Both the position numbers and the translations under genes were made by a program. 64,000 nucleotides of DNA, from contig NZ_JAABOK010000004.1 of NCBI RefSeq assembly GCF_009928525.1, positions 310,001 to 374,000 on the forward strand, written 5' to 3'. Position 1 is the stretch's first letter; every line of letters starts with the position of its first letter. The stretch comes from Chitinophaga solisilvae (lineage in GTDB: Bacteria > Bacteroidota > Bacteroidia > Chitinophagales > Chitinophagaceae). Below are positions 1 to 8,995 of this stretch, piece by piece. The notes under the pieces were generated by a model, which ran no database searches, was not told where the DNA came from, and saw nothing but the letters and a program-made list of their open reading frames with translations.

Positions 1-1479
1 ACCAATGAAAGCATGGTCACCTTTCTCAGCGCCGGCCGCAACAATATTTTTACGCCTTCAACCGATGAACTGTTTGCCGGAAATGCCAGTGTGAATTCCA
101 CGAATAATGGCTATACCAGGGAGTTTGGCAGAGTAGGATATGTTGGCCGCCTGGCATATTCCTACAATGCCAGATACTACCTGGAAGGCAGCTTCCGTTC
201 TGAAGCATCCGTAAATTATGCGGATGGACATCGCTGGGGCTTCTTCCCGTCGGTATCTGCAGGCTGGCGTTTGTCAGAAGAACACTTCCTGAAAGACCAC
301 GCCTCCTGGCTGGATGAGCTGAAACTAAAAGCATCCTACGGTATGGCCGGCGATGAATCAGGCGCCGGTTTCTCTTCTTACCTCAACAACTTCTCGGTTG
401 GACAGAATACAGGCAATCTTAATTCCACCACGGGAAAAATGGCTTACATCTTCGGTGGTGTGTTTGCTCCGTCGCTGTATACCAGGGACGTGATACCCAA
501 TACCAACATCACCTGGGGCGTGATGAGATCCGTGAACGCAGGGGTAAATATGAGTGTGCTGAAAGGATTGTTTGCTGCGGAGCTGGAAGTGTACAGAAAG
601 AATAATTCCAATATACTCATCTCCGTTACGGATGATGTGCCGCTGACTTTCGGCGCGGTAACACCTATGCTGAACATGGGAAAAACACATACCACCGGTT
701 TTGAACTCACGCTGATGCATAATAATACGGTAGGCAAAAATTTCTCTTACTCGGTGAAGAGCATGATTTCCCGGACCAAAACCATCACTGATTTTTCCGG
801 TGAACAGGCGGGGCTGCCGGCATGGAACGAAGGACAGTACAATGGATGGAGCCCTAATGTCAGCCGCATTTACAAGTCCCTGGGATTGTTTCAATCACAG
901 GCGGAAATTGACGCCTGGGCAGTACAGGACGGCAGAAACAACAAGACCCTTCATCCGGGAGATATCAGGTTTGCTGACCTGAACGGAGATCATATCATCG
1001 ATCAGCAGGATGTGATTGTGAAAGATAATGTGGCAATACCGCTGTTGAACTACAGCCTGACGCTGGGCGCAGCCTGGAAGCAACTGAGTATGGACGCTAC
1101 CTTCCAGGGTATCGGAGATTATACCAATCTGGTAGGCTACAAGATATGGTCAAATTATGATGCACGTCAGCTGGACCGCTGGACGCCGGATAATCCTGAT
1201 GCTACCTGGCCACGGCTGGGGGCGCAGCCTTCCAACTCCAGGACTTCAGATTTTTACAGCATGAACGGGAACTACCTGCGCCTGCGCAGTCTGCGGCTGG
1301 CTTATAACGTGCAGCCACTATGGCTCAAGCGCTATGGGCTGGAAGCGGTTTCCTTTAACGTGCAGGGCGGCAACCTGTTTGTCATCTCAAAAATTAAATT
1401 CATCGATCCGGAGAATGACAGTGTTAATTCCTATGGTGTACAGAAAACTTTCAGCGCCGGCGCTGTCGTGAAATTTTAA
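1..1479 (+). CDS. SusC/RagA-type TonB-dependent outer-membrane receptor, C-terminal part (5' end outside the window)
   Basis: The reading frame is open from the first base, so this is the 3' part of a longer gene; the first internal ATG at 13 is not a credible start. The roughly 490 residues seen are a beta-barrel half: alternating aromatic strands, plug-distal loops rich in Asn/Gly, and a C-terminal strand ending in Phe (AVVKF), as outer-membrane barrels do. SusC proteins normally exceed 1000 residues, so about half is missing, including the signal peptide, carboxypeptidase-like domain and plug. The gene is followed after 8 bases by a susD gene. SusC/SusD pairs bind and import oligosaccharides or peptides across the outer membrane using TonB energy. 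The dipeptidyl peptidase downstream suggests a peptide substrate (inference). Confidence 0.93.
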   Translation, partial: TNESMVTFLSAGRNNIFTPSTDELFAGNASVNSTNNGYTREFGRVGYVGRLAYSYNARYYLEGSFRSEASVNYADGHRWGFFPSVSAGWRLSEEHFLKDHASWLDELKLKASYGMAGDESGAGFSSYLNNFSVGQNTGNLNSTTGKMAYIFGGVFAPSLYTRDVIPNTNITWGVMRSVNAGVNMSVLKGLFAAELEVYRKNNSNILISVTDDVPLTFGAVTPMLNMGKTHTTGFELTLMHNNTVGKNFSYSVKSMISRTKTITDFSGEQAGLPAWNEGQYNGWSPNVSRIYKSLGLFQSQAEIDAWAVQDGRNNKTLHPGDIRFADLNGDHIIDQQDVIVKDNVAIPLLNYSLTLGAAWKQLSMDATFQGIGDYTNLVGYKIWSNYDARQLDRWTPDNPDATWPRLGAQPSNSRTSDFYSMNGNYLRLRSLRLAYNVQPLWLKRYGLEAVSFNVQGGNLFVISKIKFIDPENDSVNSYGVQKTFSAGAVVKF

Positions 1480-1487
1480 TCTTCAAC

Positions 1488-3158
1488 ATGCAGATCATGA
1501 CCAGAAATATAACCACCGCTTTTATTGCAGGATGTATGCTGTTAACCAGCTCCTGTACAAAAGATATTCTCGGTAAAAAACCTAAAGACAGCATCTCTGA
1601 GCTGGATGTCTGGAAAGATATGAGTCTGGTAAGCAATTACGCTACCTACTTTTATTCTACCCTGCAGAGTGGCTACAGCAGGAACTTCTACCTGTGTGAG
1701 GCTACTGATGACGCAATTGCTGCGTTGGATAATGATCCTTATACCATTGTTCCGCTGACCACCGATGCCAGCTGGACGCCGGTCAATGCGCCTTTCAATG
1801 ATTACTATGAAAGGCTGTATAAGAGCATCCGTAAAGCCAACGATTTTCTGGAACGCATTGATGCGGTTCCCGGAGATGCTGATCAGCGGAAACAGCTGAA
1901 GGCAGAAATCCGTTTCTTCCGCGCGTATTATTATGCAGAGCTGATTAATTATTTCAGCGATGATCCGGTTACTGCTGCAGGCATATTACCATCCGGCGCA
2001 GTGCGCGATGCGGAAAAGGCATGGGGCGTGGTGCTGCTGGACAAAACGCAGGTATTCGGCGAGGATGATCTCTCTGTACCCCGCAGCACCAAAGGCGCCT
2101 GTATCGATTTTGTGGTGAAGGAGCTGCATGAAGCCGCAACCGCTTTTGCACAGTTGCCTGCGTCTTATACCAAAGATGCCGGTCGCCTCACGCAGGGCGC
2201 GGCGCTGGGCCTGAAAGTACGGGTTCTCCTGTATGCAGGGCGCTTCAAAGATGCCGCCGCTGCTGCCAGGGAAGTGATGAGCCTGAATAAATATCAGCTC
2301 TATCCTGATTACAAAACATTATTTACCGTTAAGAATAACCAGGAATGCATTATCTCCGTACAGCACAATAATATCGCTCTGGAAAGAGCGCATACGCTTG
2401 ATAAATCCGTGGCTCCCGGCTCTATGAGCGGCCAGAATGCGATGTGTCCCACACAGAACCTGGTAGACGAATATGAAATGACGGATGGCAAATTGCCTGC
2501 ACAGTCGCCGCTTTACAACGCCAATGATCCCTATACCGGCAGGGATAAGCGTTTTTACGCCACCATCGCCTACGACGGCAGCAGCTACCGCGGCCGCATG
2601 CTGCAATTGTCCGAAGGCGGTTTCGATATCGTTAACAGTGGCGCTTTCAAACCCAGAACCCGTTATATGATGAGGAAAGGTATCAACGAAGGTTTTAATT
2701 TTCTCGGTGATGCCAGCCTGGGCAGCGACCAGAACTGGCAGCTGCTGCGGTATGCTGAAATCCTGCTGAACTATGCAGAAGCGCAGAATGAAGATGCCGG
2801 ACCTGATAACAGCGTATATGAAGCAGTAAATGCTATCCGCCGCCGCGCGGGCCAGCCGGACTTGTCCGCCGGCCTTTCGCAGGAACAGATGCGCGCAGCC
2901 ATCCGTCACGAACGCCGCATAGAATTTGCCTTTGAAGACCAGCGCTTCTGGGACCTGCGCCGCTGGCATATTGCGCACCTGCCGGCTGCCAAAGAAATCT
3001 ATGGAACCATCATCCGTAAATCAGCAGATGGAACTACTGCTTACAGCCGGCAAACTGTACAAAGCCGGTATTTCGAACTTAAAAATTATTGCTTCCCCAT
3101 TCCCAACGCGGACGTGCTCAGCAACAGAAGAATGGAACAGAATACCTTGTGGAAATAA
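1488..3158 (+). CDS. RagB/SusD family outer-membrane lipoprotein
   Basis: This is the surface-exposed partner of SusC that captures ligand over the barrel. The 556-residue length is normal for the family. The N-terminus is a lipoprotein signal: a hydrophobic stretch followed by LLTSSC, with the lipidated Cys at residue 23. The body is helical with TPR-like repeats, for example the segments around residues 110-160 and 230-280, and the C-terminus carries the typical SusD run with RRWHI and a tail of aromatic residues. Two ATGs lie close together (1488 and 1497); both leave a good signal peptide, and the first is used here. The gene sits 8 bases after susC and 1 base before the DPP IV gene, so the three form one transcription unit. 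The ligand cannot be read from the sequence. Confidence 0.95.
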   Translation: MQIMTRNITTAFIAGCMLLTSSCTKDILGKKPKDSISELDVWKDMSLVSNYATYFYSTLQSGYSRNFYLCEATDDAIAALDNDPYTIVPLTTDASWTPVNAPFNDYYERLYKSIRKANDFLERIDAVPGDADQRKQLKAEIRFFRAYYYAELINYFSDDPVTAAGILPSGAVRDAEKAWGVVLLDKTQVFGEDDLSVPRSTKGACIDFVVKELHEAATAFAQLPASYTKDAGRLTQGAALGLKVRVLLYAGRFKDAAAAAREVMSLNKYQLYPDYKTLFTVKNNQECIISVQHNNIALERAHTLDKSVAPGSMSGQNAMCPTQNLVDEYEMTDGKLPAQSPLYNANDPYTGRDKRFYATIAYDGSSYRGRMLQLSEGGFDIVNSGAFKPRTRYMMRKGINEGFNFLGDASLGSDQNWQLLRYAEILLNYAEAQNEDAGPDNSVYEAVNAIRRRAGQPDLSAGLSQEQMRAAIRHERRIEFAFEDQRFWDLRRWHIAHLPAAKEIYGTIIRKSADGTTAYSRQTVQSRYFELKNYCFPIPNADVLSNRRMEQNTLWK

Positions 3159-3159
3159 T

Positions 3160-5253
3160 ATGACGACAGCAAATATCATTCGCGGTTTTCTCATAGCAGC
3201 AGGACTGTCTGCCGCTATGAGCGCCCTCTCCCAGGACAAGGGGAAAAAGTACGTAGTGCCGTTGCCGGTAGTAGGCAGCTGGACAGATAATCATCATTTT
3301 GTGCTCCTGCACCGCGACGGACCATTGAAAGGTAAGAACATACTGACAGACGCCGCTACCGGAAAACAGACCGGTGAAGCGCCGGCACGGCCATACGGTA
3401 AACAGCATCAGCTTATTGTCAGCAATAACGATATATATATCGTTAACGGACGTACGAAAAAACAGCTGACGCATGACAGCACCCCGGAATATAATCCGGT
3501 GTTTTCGCCGGACAGTAACTACATTGCCTTCACCCGTTACAATAACCTGTATACCCTGGAGCTGGCCACCGGTAAGGAAGTACAGCTGACACACGATGGC
3601 AGCGACGTGATTATGAATGGCTATGCTTCCTGGGTATATATGGAAGAGATACTGGGAAGGGATCTGGAATACCGTGCTTTCTGGTGGAGCCCCGACAGTA
3701 AGTCACTGGCATTCTTCAGGACTGATGACAGCAAAGTGCCACTGTTTACCCTCACGGATGTCAGCAACGGAAAAAGCATACTGGAAACCCAACGTTATCC
3801 CTGTCCGGGTGATACCAACCCATCCGTAAAAATCGGCATGGTAGCCGCTGCCGGCGGTCCCATTACCTGGGCAGCCTTTGATGAAAATACCGATCAGTAT
3901 TTCGGTACGCCTTACTGGTATCCTGACAGCAAATCACTGATGGTACAATGGCTCAACCGGGGCCAGGATCATTATCAGCTGTACCGCGTAGCTGCTGCTA
4001 CCGGCAGCAGACAGCTGGCATACGAAGAAAGACAGCCGTCATGGATAAATCTCGATGAAGCACAGCGGCTCACTTTTGTCAATGGTGGTAAAGCATTGCT
4101 GCTTATCAGCGATCAGTCAGGCTACCGGCAGATATACCTGCACCGTGCTGATGGCGTGTTGCTCAATCGCGTCACCAGCGGAGATTTTGTGGTGAAGGAA
4201 ATACTGTATGTGGATGAAAGAAAACAGGTAGTATATTTTACCGGCAATAAAGAAGGATTGAACCGGCAGGATCTCTACCGGGTGGATTTCAACGGCAGAA
4301 ACCAGCAGCGCCTGACCTTCGGTCCCTATTCCCACCAGGCAACAATGTCGCCGGATGCATCGTATTTCATTACCCGGTATGGCAATGCCGGCACACCGGA
4401 GCGGCTGGCACTGATGAACAACCGTGGAAAAATACTGCAGGAGCTGGCTAACAGCCAGGGGCCGGATTATGACAGCACCATCCCGAAGGCGTCCTCACTT
4501 GTGTACGTTCCTTCAGAAGATAATAAATTTCGTTTACCCATGCGCGTTACCCTGCCGGCAAATTTGCAGCCAGGGAAAAAATATCCGGTAATCATCGCGG
4601 TGTATGGCGGACCTGCCAGCTCCAACGTATCGGATACCTGGTCGCCCTTACTGGCTTACCCTGACTGGCAGGATAGAATTATTGTGTATATGGATCACCG
4701 CGGCAGCGAAGAATTCGGAAAGGCCGGCCAGCAATACATGCACCGGGACCTTGCCCGGTGGCCTGTCCGCGACTGGACGCAGTGCGTAAAATGGCTGCTT
4801 GCCAACACGCCTGCCGATCCGGAAAAGATAATAATTACTGGTCACAGCTTCGGCGGATACATCACCTGCCATGCGCTGATGCAGGCGCCTGAATATTTTA
4901 AGTTTGGCATCGCCGGCGGCACTGTAGCAGACTGGCGCATGTACGACAGTCACTATACCGAACGTTACATGGATACTCCAGCCGAAAACCCGGAAGGATA
5001 CCGCAGCAGCTCCGTATTAACGTATACGGATAAACTGAAAGGCAAACTGCTGCTGATACATGGTATGTCCGATGATAATGTACACGCCATCAATACACTG
5101 GAACTGGCAGACCAGCTGCAACGCAAACGTAATATGAACTTCAGCATGATGCTGTATCCCGGCGCACGGCACAGCATGTTTGGACCGGGCGTGGAACACT
5201 ACAGTAAACTGACCAGTCAGTATCAGGACCAATGGCTTTCTCAAAAACCATAA
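3160..5253 (+). CDS. Dipeptidyl-peptidase IV (S9B family), secreted
   Basis: A 697-residue serine peptidase that removes X-Pro or X-Ala dipeptides from peptide N-termini. The ATG at 3160, one base after the susD stop, gives a clean signal peptide ending near ALSQ; the frame is open further upstream, but that stretch overlaps susD and has no signal sequence. Residues about 30-460 form the beta-propeller with repeated SPDS-type blades. E162-E163 in WVYMEE is the pair that anchors the substrate amino group in DPP IV. The C-terminal alpha/beta-hydrolase domain has the nucleophile S563 in GHSFGG, D638 in the SDDNVH motif and H671 in ARHSMF, so the triad is complete. Location is periplasmic or cell-surface. 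Together with SusCD it suggests use of proline-rich peptides (inference). Confidence 0.95.
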   Translation: MTTANIIRGFLIAAGLSAAMSALSQDKGKKYVVPLPVVGSWTDNHHFVLLHRDGPLKGKNILTDAATGKQTGEAPARPYGKQHQLIVSNNDIYIVNGRTKKQLTHDSTPEYNPVFSPDSNYIAFTRYNNLYTLELATGKEVQLTHDGSDVIMNGYASWVYMEEILGRDLEYRAFWWSPDSKSLAFFRTDDSKVPLFTLTDVSNGKSILETQRYPCPGDTNPSVKIGMVAAAGGPITWAAFDENTDQYFGTPYWYPDSKSLMVQWLNRGQDHYQLYRVAAATGSRQLAYEERQPSWINLDEAQRLTFVNGGKALLLISDQSGYRQIYLHRADGVLLNRVTSGDFVVKEILYVDERKQVVYFTGNKEGLNRQDLYRVDFNGRNQQRLTFGPYSHQATMSPDASYFITRYGNAGTPERLALMNNRGKILQELANSQGPDYDSTIPKASSLVYVPSEDNKFRLPMRVTLPANLQPGKKYPVIIAVYGGPASSNVSDTWSPLLAYPDWQDRIIVYMDHRGSEEFGKAGQQYMHRDLARWPVRDWTQCVKWLLANTPADPEKIIITGHSFGGYITCHALMQAPEYFKFGIAGGTVADWRMYDSHYTERYMDTPAENPEGYRSSSVLTYTDKLKGKLLLIHGMSDDNVHAINTLELADQLQRKRNMNFSMMLYPGARHSMFGPGVEHYSKLTSQYQDQWLSQKP

Positions 5254-5333
5254 GGCATACTGCATACACCAAAAACCGAAAAAGCAGGCATCAATTACCA
5301 ACCATTAACCATTAACGTCGAAAACCAGCAACC

Positions 5334-5379
5334 GCGCTTCTGTATTCCTGCAGAAGCGCATTTATTTTATTATTTTTTT
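5334..5379 (+). terminator. Rho-independent terminator of the susCD-DPP IV operon
   Basis: A perfect 9-bp stem (GCGCTTCTG at 5334-5342 pairing with CAGAAGCGC at 5351-5359) with an 8-base loop, followed by a T-rich tail up to 5379. It lies 80 bases after the DPP IV stop codon. Confidence 0.82.
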
Positions 5380-5500
5380 ATTTGAGATTTTGTGGCTCAT
5401 CATTGTTCTCCTTGAAACTTGCAGATTTCATTTACACCATGATGGGAATCAAATCTCAAATAACCAAATCTCAAATAATCAAATCTCAAATAATCAAATC
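5380..5500. repeat. Array of 15-bp AT-rich direct repeats with an inverted partial copy
   Basis: Three tandem copies of CAAATCTCAAATAAY (5450-5464, 5465-5479, 5480-5494) and a partial fourth copy (CAAATC, 5495-5500). An inverted partial copy, ATTTGAGATTT, lies at 5380-5390, making a loose palindrome of the same general design as the heptamer palindromes elsewhere in the window but with a different repeat unit. Copy units are adjacent with no spacers, so this is not a CRISPR array. Confidence 0.75.
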
Positions 5501-5918
5501 TTTCGTTTTGTTATTCCTGGTTGCCCAAAAAAATATGGATCTTTTATTAACCTTTCTATCTTCCTTAGTGTTAATAATACAAACGGTAACCAGCGTTAAA
5601 TAACTATCCGATATGAAACCGAATAATAATCCGGGAACTTAATGGTATTGCTATGGGTGTGTTTGCCCGGCTGTAAAGGCTGGCTGCAGGATGCGTTTCC
5701 TGTTGCAGGGAGAGATTATGCAGAATAGTTGTATACTGTCAGGCGGATAATACGGTAGCTGTTATCGATCATCACTCATGCTTCTGTCGTTAATTCCTGT
5801 CATAGCTGTTTCATCCTTATACAGCTATGAACTTCATGCCTGTATTTCCTCATCAAAGATATTTGCACCACACTGCATAACGGTTCTACAATAGTTGGCA
5901 AAACAATCCTATGTAACC

Positions 5919-5948
5919 GGCAGGGAGTTTTCTCCCTGCCATTTTATT
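5919..5948. terminator. Perfect 9-bp hairpin at the end of the minus-strand operon
   Basis: GGCAGGGAG (5919-5927) pairs with CTCCCTGCC (5932-5940) around a TTTT loop. The T-rich flank (ATTTTATT) is on the plus-strand side, so by the classical rule it would terminate plus-strand transcription better; on the minus strand it is a strong 3' hairpin 30 bases after the stop of the toroid-PhyH gene and may protect or end that transcript. Confidence 0.6.
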
Positions 5949-5969
5949 GGATGACTATTGCGAGGAGCG

Positions 5970-7886
5970 TTATGGGTATGACAGCGGCGTTCTCAGGCTG
6001 ATGGCGAAGTCGCCATAGGTACAACCGGGAAAACGTAAACGGAGATCTTCATCGCGCAGCCAGGCGGCCTGTTTTTCCGCATCAGAGGATGGTGTTGCAG
6101 GAGTAATACCTGCAAGTCTTGCTCCGTCTGCAAAGTAAACGATCGTCAGGCTCTTCCTCGTACGTGCAGATGTATTGGGAGCTGCGCCATGAATAGTCCA
6201 GCCGTGATGAATCAGTACGTCACCTGCTGGTATGTTGTCTGCGGAGTAAACAGACAGGCCGTTGCTGTCTGTAAAGTCTGCCAGCGCCTGGGGGGAATTG
6301 TTGAGGTAATCAATATCTCCCAGATAGCCTTTCTGATGTGAGCCTGCTACGTATCTCATCCCGCCCATATCGGGCGCTATATCTTCCAGCGGAATCCAGA
6401 TAGTAAGCATCTGATCGGTATCTACAGGCCAGTAGGTATGATCCTGATGCCAGGGTGTAGCGTTGTTACCGGGAAGTTTGAAAAACGCCTGGTCATGGTA
6501 TAATCTTACCGCATCTGTCTGCAGCAGCCGGGCGGCGATAGCAGCCAGTACAGGCTGCCGGATAAAGGCATGGATCTCTTCATCCGTATCTCCGGTATCG
6601 GTTGCCCGCAGGAAGGAGCGGATATCCCTGCTACTGCGTCCGGAGTGTTCCTGTTGTCCGGCATGCGCTACCAGCGCCGTAATACGATCCTTGCAATGAT
6701 GTATGCTTTCCCTGTCAAATACCTGTCGCAGCTGTATCATACCGTCCCGGCTGAAAGCGGCTATGTTTGCGGCAGACAGGGAATAATCTTCCCGGATGCC
6801 GGAAGAAACAGGCGTATAGTGCGTCTGCTGCGGATGGTATAACTGCAGCGTTTTCAGTACGGTGGCTGTAGTGAAGTAATGGTGCTGGTCAACGGAGAAG
6901 ATGTGGAAAGTGCCTGCCAGTTTTTCTGCGGTGGTATGCATGGGCTGTGCTGCGCCAAACCAGCGTTGCCATGGTGTTGTCATATCCGGTACCAGATCGT
7001 CGGGGCGGGGAATGCGTAACCATGCCCCTGCCTTCCAGCAACCGTTTTCCTGCTGCAGCTGCAGCAGCTGTTGCAGCCCTTTGCGGATGACTGTTTCCGA
7101 ATGCAGTCCGGCTGACAAGCCTATGTTTAACAGTAGGGCAAGGGAGAAGGCGGAGAGTTGGCCGCTTTCATCCGTCAGCCGCTGTAAAGCCATCGCGCCG
7201 GCGCGTTTAACAGCGGTGTGGGCTTGCGGTGAGGGATCGGCAGACAGGCATTCCACTGCAAGGGCAGTGGTGTAGGCTGTTTCAAACCACCAGTAGGCCG
7301 GCCAGCTACCATCAGGCTGCTGATTGTTCAGTAGTACGGCTGAAAGTTGTTCCCGGAACGGCGGCAGGAGTGCGGTTGCTGCTGTCACGCACATATGTGC
7401 CTGTGTCCATCCTTCAAAGTGAGGATAATCTGCTATGCCCATAAAGCCTGCGATAGCAGCCGGCTGCAGATAGGTGGCAACGCCCTGCTCATTTATATGC
7501 GGGCGCAGCGCCTGCAATGCCAGCTGATACCTTTTGCTGTGCTGCTGTCCCAGCCGGGTTGCCAGCAAAAGCCCCCATGTGGTGGAATCTGCATCCATAG
7601 GTACGGTATGGCCGTAGCTCCATCCCCCGGTATGATATTGCGTACACTCCAGGATGCTCCAGGCACGGAAGGCCAGCGTCTGCGCTTCCTTGCACGGAAT
7701 ACCTGCCAGTATGCTGCCGGTATAGGCCGTCACCCATGCATCGCTGACGCCGGCGGGCGTCCAGAAATCTTTCCATCCTGTTGCCGGATGAAAGCCCGCT
7801 TGCAGGAACTGCAGCGCTTTCCCGGCGGACTGACTGCAGTCATGCTCAGTAAGTATTGTATGCATATGCTCAATCATTTTCAACAT
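5970..7886 (-). CDS. Fusion protein: alpha/alpha-toroid (squalene-cyclase/prenyltransferase-like) domain plus phytanoyl-CoA dioxygenase-like Fe(II)/2-oxoglutarate oxygenase
   Basis: 638 residues in two parts. Residues about 15-345 have the repeated helical pattern of the terpene-cyclase toroid fold (QQPDGSWPAYWW, QENGCWKAGAW) with a DADST motif at 98-102. Class II cyclases need DxDD, so the second half of that motif is altered and cyclase activity is doubtful. Residues about 370-638 are a PhyH-type oxygenase with a complete metal site, H480-x-D482 in WHQD and H566 in IHGAAPNTS, and Arg near 575-577 for 2-oxoglutarate. The first ATG overlaps the previous gene by 17 bases; ATGs at 7877 and 7865 are alternatives. 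It is the last gene of the operon that holds a Nif11-like leader peptide. Oxidation of that peptide or of a small molecule is possible, but the substrate is unknown. Confidence 0.85.
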   Translation of the reverse strand: MLKMIEHMHTILTEHDCSQSAGKALQFLQAGFHPATGWKDFWTPAGVSDAWVTAYTGSILAGIPCKEAQTLAFRAWSILECTQYHTGGWSYGHTVPMDADSTTWGLLLATRLGQQHSKRYQLALQALRPHINEQGVATYLQPAAIAGFMGIADYPHFEGWTQAHMCVTAATALLPPFREQLSAVLLNNQQPDGSWPAYWWFETAYTTALAVECLSADPSPQAHTAVKRAGAMALQRLTDESGQLSAFSLALLLNIGLSAGLHSETVIRKGLQQLLQLQQENGCWKAGAWLRIPRPDDLVPDMTTPWQRWFGAAQPMHTTAEKLAGTFHIFSVDQHHYFTTATVLKTLQLYHPQQTHYTPVSSGIREDYSLSAANIAAFSRDGMIQLRQVFDRESIHHCKDRITALVAHAGQQEHSGRSSRDIRSFLRATDTGDTDEEIHAFIRQPVLAAIAARLLQTDAVRLYHDQAFFKLPGNNATPWHQDHTYWPVDTDQMLTIWIPLEDIAPDMGGMRYVAGSHQKGYLGDIDYLNNSPQALADFTDSNGLSVYSADNIPAGDVLIHHGWTIHGAAPNTSARTRKSLTIVYFADGARLAGITPATPSSDAEKQAAWLRDEDLRLRFPGCTYGDFAISLRTPLSYP

Positions 7887-8919
7887 AATGGGAACAGCAT
7901 CCGAAGTAAGATTTTACGGATATTTTCCGGGGTGATAACTTGAATTTGATGTGCTGGATACCCTGGTTTAAAGTGTAGTCTGTTGTTGCCGGAGAAGGCA
8001 ATGAGGTGTCCAGGCTGGCCAGCAGTTTTTCAACGATACTGCTTTGGTGTGTTGTTTGCCTGGGCCATGCCATCAGGAAATGGTAATTCTCCTGTGTGAT
8101 ATAATTATCTGCTTTCAGCTGTGTGAAAATATGTTGCCATCTCGGCTCAAATGCAGGCTGCCAGTGCCACGGGTTGGCCTGATCAAAAAGCAGCTCGATG
8201 CCAAGTGTGGGATAAATGGTTTCGCCGATGTCTAGATGTATACACAGCGAATCAGTATAACACGCATATTTTTCCAGCAGCAGCGCTACCTGTCCGACAT
8301 CTCCCGGCCAGTTTATTTTTCCCAGTAAAGGCAGTACATCTGCCGCCTGTATCTGGAAGAAGCAGAGACGTAGTGCGGTAACGGGTCTGGCTATCATTAA
8401 ACCAGCCTGTATACGCCGGGTATGCGGCGGACACTGTTCAAAGCATACCGCCAGCCGTTGTATCAGCTGCGGGGATAACGGCCCGCCGGTTAATACCGGC
8501 AACAGAGATGAGGTCAGCCAGCAGAAATCACTGAACCCCTGGTCTGCTGATGTGGGAAACCCGAAGAAAACATTCGGATCATGCAGCGGATTGAAATTTT
8601 TATCTGCCGTATCAAATTCCAGCCATACTGCACCATTTTCGGAAGAATGAAAATAAGGAGAGGATTGCCATAACCGTAGAAATGTTTGCAGGCGGATCCA
8701 GGGCAGTTGCTGATCCCTGCTCATATGTTCCACCCCTTCGCGGGATATGTTAAACGCAAAGTCATAGTTCCCGAAATCTGTTTCGCAGGCCGCTTCAAAT
8801 CCTGCATAGGCCATTGCGGATGCCGGAATGAACGGCAGCAGCCGGGTGAAAGGAGTAAGCAGCGTTTCATGGCAGGGCAGTTGTGATACGACGGATGTCA
8901 GTACTTGTGATGGTATCAT
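7870..8919 (-). CDS. Unrecognised 349-residue protein of the leader-peptide operon
   Basis: I do not recognise this family. The ATG at 8919 was chosen because the longer frame (to 9054) would run through the hairpin and into the leader-peptide gene. The protein is soluble, with no signal peptide or membrane segment, and is rich in aromatic residues. A striking block near residues 235-280 reads LGIELLFDQ followed by NPWHWQPAFEPRW, and a Cys pair with aromatic neighbours (YFGCCSHY) ends the protein. It lies directly downstream of the 69-residue Nif11-like peptide and overlaps the toroid-PhyH gene by 17 bases, which implies translational coupling. A role as a peptide-binding or maturation protein is suggested only by context. 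Confidence 0.75.
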   Translation of the reverse strand: MIPSQVLTSVVSQLPCHETLLTPFTRLLPFIPASAMAYAGFEAACETDFGNYDFAFNISREGVEHMSRDQQLPWIRLQTFLRLWQSSPYFHSSENGAVWLEFDTADKNFNPLHDPNVFFGFPTSADQGFSDFCWLTSSLLPVLTGGPLSPQLIQRLAVCFEQCPPHTRRIQAGLMIARPVTALRLCFFQIQAADVLPLLGKINWPGDVGQVALLLEKYACYTDSLCIHLDIGETIYPTLGIELLFDQANPWHWQPAFEPRWQHIFTQLKADNYITQENYHFLMAWPRQTTHQSSIVEKLLASLDTSLPSPATTDYTLNQGIQHIKFKLSPRKISVKSYFGCCSHYVEND

Positions 8920-8935
8920 GATAATAGGTTTTGAG

Positions 8936-8987
8936 AGACTGTCTCTCCGGAAGAAATAAATTCTTCTGTTGAGACAGTCTTTTTTTT
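8936..8987 (-). promoter_or_regulatory. Long hairpin between the leader-peptide gene and the downstream genes
   Basis: AGACTGTCTC (8936-8945) pairs with GAGACAGTCT (8971-8980), and GAAGAA/TTCTTC extends the stem inside around an AT-rich loop. On the plus strand it is followed by a run of T, and on the minus (coding) strand it is preceded by a run of A. It lies just after the stop of the 69-residue peptide gene. A hairpin in this place would let the small peptide gene be expressed more than the enzymes behind it, by partial termination or by protecting the upstream mRNA end. That role is inferred. Confidence 0.65.
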
Positions 8988-8995
8988 CAGAGATC

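Larger units (their letters stand above)
5254..5969. other. Intergenic region without a convincing gene
   Basis: About 700 bases between the DPP IV gene and the convergent toroid-PhyH gene. It holds a terminator just after DPP IV, an array of 15-bp repeats, and a perfect 9-bp hairpin next to the end of the minus-strand operon. Short open frames at 5382-5603 are produced by the repeat array and have no gene-like features. Nothing else was recognised. Confidence 0.7.

Noticed and set aside
2926..3159. N-terminal extension of the DPP IV protein over the end of susD
   Set aside because: The frame is open but overlaps the susD coding sequence and would bury the signal peptide; the ATG at 3160 is followed at once by a good signal peptide.
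5450..5500. CRISPR-like array of short repeats
   Set aside because: The 15-bp units are directly adjacent without spacers and no cas gene is present.
5970..7886. A true class II terpene cyclase partner for the terpene synthase at 16915
   Set aside because: DxDD is not present (DADST instead), it is fused to an oxygenase, and it lies in a different operon 9 kb away.
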